Below, one piece after another: positions 21,447 through 31,000 of a stretch of DNA of 64,000 bases. The stretch's first letter is position 1. Each line of letters starts with the position of its first letter. Under the pieces are notes generated by a model that was given only the letters and a program-made list of their open reading frames with translations, was not told the DNA's origin and searched no databases. Where the stretch lies: positions 1 through 64,000 of the forward strand of contig JAJJLU010003499.1 of assembly GCA_023807065.1 (NCBI GenBank). The letters run 5' to 3'. This DNA comes from Isotricha intestinalis (lineage: Eukaryota; Ciliophora; Litostomatea; Vestibuliferida; Isotrichidae). Position numbers and translations under genes: made by a program.

Positions 21447-22320
21447 TTAATATAATAAGTTAAACAATAACAATAATAAAAAATATATAAAACCAATAAT
21501 AGAAATATTAAATGTAGGAATATCATGAAGATAAGAAATAATATTATTAAAATAAACTATTTTTTTATTTAAATCAATATTAGTATCAAATTTTATCCTA
21601 AAATTTCCTCCGATTTGAATGTTATTAAAAGTATCATTACAATAATATTCAATTTGATTAATATAGAATTTTTATTTCAAACAACAAAATAATATTTATT
21701 TCTAAATGAAGGAGTAAAAGAACCTGTTCCACTAAAACTTTATTCTCCTCATTTTTTTTGTATTGAAAATATTATTTTATATATTTGATGATTGACTAAT
21801 AAAATCATAACTCCTTTTTTGCCTTTGAAAATTAAATAGTAAATTTATTACAACTACTCCATTTTTAAATTAAATAGTTTATATATTTTACTAGCTTTCT
21901 TTATTATATATTTGGAAGTTCAATTATTTAATTTATATGATTCATAATATTTAAATTGAGACTTATCATATTTTTCATCTATTGTTGGTATATGATTATT
22001 ATTTTATTTTATTTTAAATTATGATATTTTTTTAAATAATTTCTTTTTTTCAAAAATATAAATAAATACCAGATAAATTCTTTCAAATGTTGTTTTCTTA
22101 TTTTATTATAAATATAATTAAGTATTCAAAAGTTATATTACATCTATATCTTAATAGAACTATTCTTTTTTTAATTGTGATTTATCTTTAGTATCATATA
22201 ACAATCAATTTCTTGACAAAATTTTTGTGAATGTTAATTTTCCTCTTCTTAATCTAATTATTCAATTTGATATTATTTGACTTCACAACTTTTTGTGAAC
22301 ATTACAAGAAATATCCGAAC
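21447..22320 (-). pseudogene. Relic of a membrane-protein gene with many in-frame stops
   Basis: The minus strand preserves long stretches of protein-like sequence broken by TAA, TAG and TGA and about three frame changes. From the 5' side: a Cys/Gln-rich part with KFCQEIDC, a part reading TIDEKYDKSQFKYYESY, then FSGTGSFTPSFRNKYYFVV, then IEYYCNDTFNNIQIGGNFRI, ending in a hydrophobic segment with a TAA at 21447. Gly/Asp/Glu codons beginning with G are common in this frame, unlike spacer DNA. It looks like a secreted or type I membrane protein with a C-terminal anchor. Most stops sit where Gln or Trp would read naturally. Boundaries, especially the 5' end, are approximate. No family recognised. 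Confidence 0.55.
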
Positions 22321-22556
22321 CTAGATTCATTGAGATTGATAAAATTATTTAGTATTTAGAATCATTGTTATTAAAAATAAGAGATATATTGTTTTCTTTT
22401 TATATAATATTTGAATATTATTTATTTTATATTTAAAAAAGTTTTTTATTTAACATTTTATTATTTATTAATCCAATTTATAAAAACAATAACAATAAAA
22501 ATCAATAATAAATAATTTTTTATTTATTTAATTACATAAAAATAAAATTATTTAAA

Positions 22557-23849
22557 ATGTCTCAAAATAAAATTTCGAATATAAATCAATATTACCCAAA
22601 TATAGTAAATAACTTCCCAAATAACACCAATCAAAATTTAAATATATATCAAAACAATTATTATCAAAATCAAACAAATTTTAAAAATTATTATAATCAA
22701 AATACAAATTTTAAATCTCAAAATCCGATTTTATATCAAAAAAATTCTCCAGAAGTGTTAAAAACAGAATATCTTCAATTAAAAAATTTAGAGCATGACA
22801 ATCCAAAATTAATTAAAGAAAATATATCTGAATATGAAAAACAAATAATTCTTCCAATATATATTCAAATAAACAAGTCAAATATATTAAAAAAAAATTT
22901 TTATATAGATTTATATAATAAATATAAAAATGTAATAGAATCAATAATAATAAAAAAAAAATTAGAAGTAAAATTTCTTCAAGCATATGGAAGTATGATG
23001 AATAATTTCTTAATAGATGAAGGAGATATAGATATATCAATAGTACCAGAAAAGGTATCAATAGAGGAATTTTCAGTTAATTTAGAAGATATAAAAAATG
23101 AAATAATAAATAAAAAATTAGGTAATTGTGAAAATTTACAAATTTCACCAAGATATTCTTTATTAAAAGTTCTTGATTATCAAACTTTAATTAATATTGA
23201 TATTACTGTTCATACGATGTTACCTCTTTATAATACTAAATTAATTAGAACTTATAGTTTAATTGATCAAAGGTTTCATATTATGGGAATTTATATTAAA
23301 TATTGGGTTAAAAAAAATCATATTAATGGAGCTTTAGATAAATATTTAAGTAGTTATGCTATATTAATTTTAATTATTCATTTTTTACAAAGTGAAATTG
23401 ATATTAAAATTCTTCCTAATTTACAAAAAATTGAAAATAAAATTAATAATTATGAATATAGTCATTCAGGTAAAGAATTAATTACAAATATTTACTTTGA
23501 AGAAGATATGGAGAAAATAAATAATAATTTAAAAAAAATCAATTTTGATAAAGAAAATAATGATTCAATAGGAGAATTAATATTAAAATTTTTTGAATTT
23601 TATTCTTATAAATATGAACATGATTATTATATATCAATAAATAACACTGAGAAAAAAAATTGTAAAGGAGAACATTTTGCATTTCCAATGGAAGATCCTT
23701 TTGATATTGAACATAATCCTGGAAAAAGTATGAAATTAAATACTAATCAATTTGATAATTTTATAAATTGTATGAAGAAAGAAATTAATATTATTTTAAG
23801 TGGAGAATATATTAATAAAAATTTCATCAGTAATCATTCTAATGAATAA
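22557..23849 (+). CDS. Cid1-type non-canonical poly(A)/poly(U) polymerase
   Basis: 430 residues of the DNA polymerase beta-like nucleotidyltransferase superfamily. An Asn/Gln/Tyr-rich N-terminus (~1-60) precedes the catalytic domain. The GS motif is at 145-146 (AYGSMMNNF), the first two metal-binding aspartates are D157 and D159 in EGDIDIS, and the third is D215 in INIDITVH. The central domain follows with RTYSLIDQRFHIMGIYIKYWVKKNHINGALDKYLSSYAILILIIHFLQ, typical of PAP-associated/TUTase proteins, and a C-terminal segment (FFEFYSYKYEHDYYISI; MEDPFDIEHNPGKSM) matches the nucleotide-recognition region. Likely it adds A or U to RNA 3' ends. Which nucleotide is used cannot be told here. Confidence 0.85.
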   Translation: MSQNKISNINQYYPNIVNNFPNNTNQNLNIYQNNYYQNQTNFKNYYNQNTNFKSQNPILYQKNSPEVLKTEYLQLKNLEHDNPKLIKENISEYEKQIILPIYIQINKSNILKKNFYIDLYNKYKNVIESIIIKKKLEVKFLQAYGSMMNNFLIDEGDIDISIVPEKVSIEEFSVNLEDIKNEIINKKLGNCENLQISPRYSLLKVLDYQTLINIDITVHTMLPLYNTKLIRTYSLIDQRFHIMGIYIKYWVKKNHINGALDKYLSSYAILILIIHFLQSEIDIKILPNLQKIENKINNYEYSHSGKELITNIYFEEDMEKINNNLKKINFDKENNDSIGELILKFFEFYSYKYEHDYYISINNTEKKNCKGEHFAFPMEDPFDIEHNPGKSMKLNTNQFDNFINCMKKEINIILSGEYINKNFISNHSNE

Positions 23850-24116
23850 AATTATAGATTTATACAAATATAGGATTAAAGTATAATTTTTTTGTTTATT
23901 GGTTTTTATTTTTATAAAATATAGAATTTTCTTTATATATTAAATATGATTTTATCAATATAATGAGACTTAAAAAAATTAAAAAAAAAAGTTTTTTTCA
24001 TAATATTATTAAACAAAAAAAATAAAAATATATAAAAAATAAAAAAAATATAGTAAAATAAAAGAAGTTATACATAAAAATAAATAAAAAACCCCTTAAA
24101 ATATTTTTAAAAAAAA

Positions 24117-26054
24117 ATGCCAACTAAAACAAAAGAAGAAATATTAAAAGAAGATTTAAAAGAATCATCAGAAAATAATACAATAGATCATAATGAAGAA
24201 ATAGATTATTCAAAATATTCTGTTCCTGGAGAAGCAATAGCAAGAATGTTAATAGAAAAATTAATATCATTATCAATTCGTCAATCAAAAAATATAGAAA
24301 TAGAAAAGAGAATGGGAGATCATTGTTTTGATTATATAAAAAAACAAGTAAGACCAATTTTAGAAGAAAAATTTATTTTTCATTCTGAACAAAACGAAAA
24401 AGAATTATTTTTTAGTAATTTTTTAGATGATAAAAATACTTGGATTGAAATTGAAGAACCAGGAAAAATAAAAGAAGATAGATTTATGAGTACAATGATA
24501 AAAATGAATACTCCATTTAGTGATAATAATGATAATAAAATATTTGATGAAAAATTAAGAAAAAATACTATTACAGAAAGTAAAAAAGAATTAAATTTAA
24601 ATTTAAATGATGATTCTACTGATAGAATAAAAGAAAAAAAAATTAGTATAAGAAATAATTCTATTAAAATTGATACTACTAATACTATAAAAAATATTAG
24701 TAGTTTTAATAAAAATAAAGATGATAATAAAAAAAAGAAAAATATTATATTACCAATTGAAGCTGTTGATATTCCTAATATTAAAGAAGAATTTTTTCAT
24801 GATCAATTTGATGTTGATAATATTCATGAATTAAGACAAGAAATGAATGAATTCATTATTAAAAGAGATAAAGAAATTAAACAAAAAAAATTAGAAGAAA
24901 AATTAAAAGAAAAAGAAGAAAAACAAAAAGAAAATAAAAAAAAAGAAAAACAATTTGATTTTAGTAAATTTACTTTTGATTCAAATGGTGAAATAATGAA
25001 ATTTCAAAATTTAAAATTAGATCATTTAGCAAAAGAATTTACAATATTAAAGAATAATATAAAAAATTATCCAATTCAAGAAATGGAAATGGCAAGAAGA
25101 AAATCAATATCACAAAGAAAAAGTATAGTAATAACAAATCCAAATGATAATAATAATCTTAATGATTTATTTAAAGATAAAAAACATGAACAAAAAAATG
25201 AAAAAATAATTCCAATGGGAAGTAATTTCGATATTATGTTACCAAGTGTTGGAGTAAAAATAAAAGAAAATAAAAAAAGTAAAGGTGGAAATATGGAATT
25301 TAGTAAATTTTTTAATAAAACTTCCTTAGAAGATTATGATAAAATTTTAAATGAATTTGTTCCTATTCAAAATCAAAGTATGTTAAAAACAAGTTTTGCT
25401 TCTTCAACAATGAATTTAGAAAAACCAAAATTAAGTAGTAATGATAATTTAAGTAATTCTAATTTAAATAATATAAGTAATAATAATAATACTGTTGTTA
25501 ATAATAATGTTTCTATTAATAATCCTTTATTAAATTCTAGTACAAATAATTTAAATATAAGTAAAAATGATAAAGAAATATCTCCTAATAAAAATTATAA
25601 TTTAACTTCAAATCCTTTATTATCATCAAATCCTTTTTTAAACACAGTAAATCAATTAAATTTATCTAATTTAGATAATACAATAAAAATGAATAGTAAA
25701 CATATAATGAGTTCATCATTAAAATTAGAATTAGATTCTCTAAAAAATTTAACTCAAGTAGATGAATATTTAGATAAGAAAAGAATATTTAATAAAAATT
25801 TATTTAATGAAAGTATTTTATCAAGAGTTAAACAACCTTTAGATATGACTGCAATAAATAAATTTAATACTAATATTATTAAAAGTAGAGATTGGGGAAG
25901 TAATAGAACTTCAGGTCAAAATAATGAAGATTTAAATATTAAAACAAGAATTAAAGTTAAGAGAAATGAATATTTAAGAGAATTAGGGAGTACTATTATG
26001 AATGGTATTAGAACTAAAATGCCAAGGCAAAGACAATTTAGTATTAATATTTAA
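24117..26054 (+). CDS. Possible C2orf81-like protein
   Basis: 645 residues. The ordered part is N-terminal (~30-130): VPGEAIARMLIEKLISLSIRQSKNIEIEKRMGDHCFDYIKKQVRP and NTWIEIEEPGKIKEDRFMS. The W-I-E-x-E-E-P pattern plus an upstream helical segment recalls the N-terminal domain of animal C2orf81, a protein conserved in ciliated organisms. I rate this only as a possible match. The rest is low complexity: a Lys/Glu helix around 240-285, then Asn/Ser-rich linkers and a basic C-terminus. Single exon ending in TAA. If the match is right it would be a ciliary protein. Confidence 0.6.
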   Translation: MPTKTKEEILKEDLKESSENNTIDHNEEIDYSKYSVPGEAIARMLIEKLISLSIRQSKNIEIEKRMGDHCFDYIKKQVRPILEEKFIFHSEQNEKELFFSNFLDDKNTWIEIEEPGKIKEDRFMSTMIKMNTPFSDNNDNKIFDEKLRKNTITESKKELNLNLNDDSTDRIKEKKISIRNNSIKIDTTNTIKNISSFNKNKDDNKKKKNIILPIEAVDIPNIKEEFFHDQFDVDNIHELRQEMNEFIIKRDKEIKQKKLEEKLKEKEEKQKENKKKEKQFDFSKFTFDSNGEIMKFQNLKLDHLAKEFTILKNNIKNYPIQEMEMARRKSISQRKSIVITNPNDNNNLNDLFKDKKHEQKNEKIIPMGSNFDIMLPSVGVKIKENKKSKGGNMEFSKFFNKTSLEDYDKILNEFVPIQNQSMLKTSFASSTMNLEKPKLSSNDNLSNSNLNNISNNNNTVVNNNVSINNPLLNSSTNNLNISKNDKEISPNKNYNLTSNPLLSSNPFLNTVNQLNLSNLDNTIKMNSKHIMSSSLKLELDSLKNLTQVDEYLDKKRIFNKNLFNESILSRVKQPLDMTAINKFNTNIIKSRDWGSNRTSGQNNEDLNIKTRIKVKRNEYLRELGSTIMNGIRTKMPRQRQFSINI

Positions 26055-26167
26055 GATATTTTTTGTTTTTTAGATTTTAATTTTGTTTATTTTTATTTTT
26101 TTTAGTTCTGGAATTTTTTAATTAAAAAGACTTATTTTTTTTTATTTTTTTATTTCTAAAAATATTA

Positions 26168-27223
26168 ATGAAAAATTTACATGAAAGAAAAAGTGAAATG
26201 TCATCTGAAAGGTTTCTTGAGAAATTTTTATCAAAAAGTAAATATTATAATAAATGTAAAGGAAATACTATTTATCAAAATAATCAAAAAAATCTAATTA
26301 AAAATAATATATCTGATTATAATTCAATTAATTGGTTACAAAAATTTTATCAAAAAAAAAAAGATACATTTTACGAAAAAGTAAAAGAAGATATTAATAG
26401 GATAAAAACCACAAGAAATATATCTAAAAAAATATTGAATATGAATAATGACATAATGTTTAATTATTCAAATTCAAAGGAAAAAAAAATATCAAATAAT
26501 AAAAATAAAAAAGATTTTTCTAATAAAAATAATTTTCATAGATTTAGATTTATAAAAAAGGTAAAAGAAGAATTGAAAAATAATACTGAAGAAATTGAAG
26601 AAAATGAAAATAATAAAAGAGAAGAAAAAATTAGAAATATTAAAATTGAAAAAATAATTTCTAAAAAGTTAAATAATAAAAATTATATTTCAAATAAAAG
26701 AAAAATCAACAATAATTCTTTCACTATAAGAAATAAAACTTATGAAGATAAATCTAAAAAAATTAAAAAAAATTTATTTATTAAATATATTTCAAAATCA
26801 AACAATTTATCAATTGAAAATTCAAATTCAAAAACAATAAAAACAAAAAATGAAAATTATATAATAAGAAATAAAAATAGAAAGTTTAAAACATTTTCTC
26901 AAAACAACAGTAACACAAAAGAGAATAATATAGAAAGAGTAAATAATAATAATAATGAAGGAAAAAAATATTTATATAAAAATATGAAAATAAAAATAGA
27001 AAATCAAAGAATAAAAAATAATAATAAAAATTTATTTTTAAACAATCAAAATATTGAAAATATAATAACAATTAAATTGAATGATTTTGGAAAAAATAAA
27101 AATTTAGAATTACATGAAAATAAACCTTTATCTTTAACTCAAATTTCTTATCATAGAAATTCTCTTAAAAACAAATATAGAGATTTAATATGTGAATATG
27201 AATCTGAAATTGATATGCAATAA
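26168..27223 (+). CDS. Hypothetical Lys/Asn-rich protein
   Basis: 351 residues, not recognised. It starts 113 bp after the preceding gene on the same strand. The first ~90 residues have some ordered character (SSERFLEKFLSKSKYYNKC; INWLQKFYQKKKDTFYEKVKEDINRI). The remainder is highly basic and Asn-rich, probably disordered, with a slightly more conserved-looking end (KPLSLTQISYHRNSLKNKYRDLICEYESEID). No membrane segments. Function unknown. Confidence 0.6.
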   Translation: MKNLHERKSEMSSERFLEKFLSKSKYYNKCKGNTIYQNNQKNLIKNNISDYNSINWLQKFYQKKKDTFYEKVKEDINRIKTTRNISKKILNMNNDIMFNYSNSKEKKISNNKNKKDFSNKNNFHRFRFIKKVKEELKNNTEEIEENENNKREEKIRNIKIEKIISKKLNNKNYISNKRKINNNSFTIRNKTYEDKSKKIKKNLFIKYISKSNNLSIENSNSKTIKTKNENYIIRNKNRKFKTFSQNNSNTKENNIERVNNNNNEGKKYLYKNMKIKIENQRIKNNNKNLFLNNQNIENIITIKLNDFGKNKNLELHENKPLSLTQISYHRNSLKNKYRDLICEYESEIDMQ

Positions 27224-27517
27224 AAAATACTATATTTTTTATTTAAATATTTAAACATTAATATTATTGTAAATATAAAAAAATAATTATAAAAAAAATC
27301 ATATTGAAAAAATCTAATTTATTTAAATATATATTAAATTTTTATTAATAGAAGAAAATATAAATAAATATAGTATAATTTATTAGAATTATTTTGTAAA
27401 TTATTCGAAATTAAATAATTCTTAATAAATTATAATAAATATGATTTTATATTATATTTTTATTTTTTTGTTGAAAAATTATAGTAAAGATATTATTCAT
27501 TTTTAAAAGTTTTTCAT

Positions 27518-27888
27518 TTAGAATATTTTTAGTTTTGAAATTAATATTTTATTACTTTCATAAAAATAAGGAATATTTAAATCTTTCATATAATTTATTA
27601 AAGGCTTTGGATTAAAATCTTCTGACACAGGATCAACTGTGCAAGCCCCTATTTCTATATTAAATGATATTTTTCTTTTTATATTGATTAATCCATGAAG
27701 TAATGTTAATGAATCTTTTCCTCCTGAAACACATACTAATATTCTATCATCTTTTTTAATCATATTAAAATCTTTAAATGCTTTTTTTTTGTTGGAATTT
27801 CTGGAAATAATTGTATTAATGGCTTTTTATTCATATTTATATTATTCAATTCACTTATTGTATTTATTTCATTTAATTCAAATTTCAT
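27518..27888 (-). pseudogene. Truncated duplicate of the thiolase fusion gene
   Basis: This minus-strand segment is nearly identical to about 11020-11390 of the desulfurase/TtcA fusion on the plus strand. It keeps the linker end (MNKKPLIQLFPEIPT) and the PP-loop (VCVSGGKDSLTLLHG) up to IPYFYESNKI. It starts with a potential ATG at 27888, but compared with the parent a net 16 nt are missing just before the IKKDDRI segment. The two halves are therefore in different frames, and the copy ends before either CxxC pair. Few differences separate it from the parent, so the duplication is recent. Function is very unlikely. Confidence 0.85.
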
Positions 27889-28030
27889 TGTTATTTTTAA
27901 ATTGATTTTTTTTAATTTATACTTTTTTTGGCAATTATAAGAATTAAAATCATAATGTTTAAAATATTATGATATTTTTTAAAATATATAGTATCAAATA
28001 TATTTTATTTTTTGACTTTTAATTATATTT

Positions 28031-31000
28031 TTATTCAATACTTAAAATTAAATCAACAATTCCTTGGTCATTTGTTTTAATATTTTCTAATTTTAATTGA
28101 TTACAATAATCAAACATGTAACTCATTTCTTCCACATTATTTGTATTAAATGAAGATAAATCTAGAAAATATAAAGATTCACAATTAGAAAACATATATT
28201 CCATATTTTGAACATTTTGTGTATTAAAAGATGATAAATCTAATAATTGTAAAGAAATACAATTATAAAACATATATTCCATATTTTTTACATTTTTAGT
28301 GTTAAAAGATGATAAATTAATCTCTGTCAAAGATATACAATTAGAAAACATACTGTTCATATTTTCAACATTTTTAGTTTTAAAATTCAATAAATTTAAA
28401 TTTTTTAGAGAAGAACACCCATTAAACATACTTTCCATATTTTCAACATTTTTTGTATTAAAAGACAATATATTTATTTCTTCCAAAGCTTTACAGTTAG
28501 AAAACATATATTCCATATTTTCAACATTGTCTGTTTTAAAATTTGATAAATCTAATGATTGTAAAGAAGAACATTCATTGAACATAAATTCCATATTTTC
28601 TACATTTTTAGTATTAAAAGATGATACATTTATTGTTTCTAAAGATTTACAATTAGAAAACATATATTCCATATTTTTTACATTTTGAGTATTAAAATTT
28701 GATATATCTAATGATTCCAAACAATAACATTCATTAAACATAAATTCCATATTTTCAACATTTTTAGTATTAAAAGATAATAAACAAAGTTCCTTCAAAA
28801 ATTTACAATTAGAAAACATATGATTCATATTTTCAACATTATTGGTTTTAAAATTTGATAAATCTAATGATTGTAAAGAAGAACACCCATTAAACATATT
28901 TTGAATATTTTTCACATTCTCAGTATTAAAAGGAATTATATTTATTTCTCCCAAAGATTTACAATTAGAAAACATATATTCCATATTTTTTACATTTTTA
29001 GTGTTAAAATTTGATATATCCAATGATTCTAAACAATAACAATCATTAAACATAAATTCCATATTTTGAACTTTAATAGTTTTAAATTTTAATAAATCTA
29101 AAGATTTTAAGGAATAACATGCATTAAACATATATTTCATATTTTGTACTTTTTCAGTATTAAAGGATGATAAATTTATCTTTTCTAAAGATTTACAGTT
29201 ATTAAACATATATTCCATATTTTCAACTTTTTCAGTATTAAAATTTGATAAATTTAATGTTTTTAAAGAATAACAATTAGAAAACATTGAACTCATATTT
29301 TTTACATTTTTAGTATTAAAACTAAATAAATTAATTTCTTTCAAAGAATAACAAAAATTAAACATATAACTCATATCTTTAACATTTAAAGTATTAAAAT
29401 TTGTTAAGACAATAGATTCTAAAGAATAACAATTATGAAATAAATATTTCATACTTTCAATATTATTTGAAATAAATTTTGATAAATTAATTGATTTAAG
29501 AGAAGAACAATTATAAAATAATCCATTTAGATTTTTAAATAAAGCCATTTGATTAAATTTAAGAATATTAATTCCATTTTTTTTAAATTGATAACAATTA
29601 AAATCATTGTTTATATTATCAAGAAATAATTTTTCTTTTAATTCATTTATATTTGTATCAAACTCATCATTACCTAAAATTTGAATCTTTTCATTTAAAT
29701 TATAAATTTCATATTTACATAAAATTGAACCAATATTTTTATAAGAATTAAAATTAGTAAAAGATGTTTCAATATTTTCATTAAATATATTTGATAAATG
29801 GTTTTTGTTTGATTCGTTGTCATCAGAAAAAATTTGTTCTTTTTTCTTATTATTTAATTGTTTAATATTATCTTTAATTTCTTTATTATATTTTCCAGGA
29901 TTTATTTCATTCAAAGAAGAAGGAGAAAATAAATTTCTAGAATCTTTTTCAGAAAAAGAAAAATCTTTTTTATTAGTATTACAATATTCATTTTCATTAT
30001 ACTCTTTATTAAATATCCAATTAAATTTGTTTTTATGATTATTTGAATCTTTTTTAAAAATATTTTCATTTTTATCTTTAAAATTTAAGAAGTTAAATTT
30101 AAATTCATTTTGTATTTTATTTTCATCTTTGTTTTTATTGTAAAAATTCAATTCTTCATTTTTTATATTATTTTTATTAAATTCAGATTTTAATTTATTT
30201 TTATTATTTTCTTTTATTTTTTTATTATTATATCCCCATTTTTTTTCTTTCTTTGGTTCTTCTTTTGTTATTAAATTAAAATCCCATTTAACACTTTTTT
30301 CTAAATTGTCTTTTTTTTCTAAATTTAAACTCCAATTTATTTCTTTTTCTAATGAATTGTCTTCTTTTTCATTAATTACCCATTTAATTTCATTATTATC
30401 AAAATCTTTTTTTTTTTCAGAATTTAAACCAATGTTATTCTTTTTTAAAGGATTTCTTTTTTTTTTGTTATTAATGATTTGAGCTTTATTCATTTTCTTT
30501 TCAGATGTTATAGTTAACAAAATTGGATTATCAGTAATTAGGTGAGTTAGGTTATAAGAATTTTTTTTTGGAATATCAATATCTGTGTGATTAAATATAC
30601 TTTTATTTTCATTTAAATTAAATATACCTTTATTTTCGTTTGAATTATTATTAAATATACTTTTATTTTCGTTTGAATTTAATATACTTTTATTTTCATT
30701 TAAATTAAATATACTTTTATTTTCGTTTGAATTGTTATTAAATATACTTTTATTTTCATTTAAATTAAAAAAACCTTTATTTTCGTTTAAATTATTATTA
30801 AATATACTTTTATTTTCGTTTAAATTATTATTAAATATACTTTTATTTTCGTGTAAATTATTAAAAAATAAACCTCCTATTTGTTTTATTTCTTTCTTAA
30901 TATTTTCATTTGGAATATTATCTATTCTAAAATTAAAACCTTTTGAAGGAGTTTTAAAATTATTGAATAAAGATAATGTTTCTGAATTAATATTTCCAAT

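Noticed and set aside
28299..28688. 129-codon plus-strand ORF.
   Set aside because: Antisense shadow of the BspA repeats; its own periodicity only mirrors the 78-bp units.
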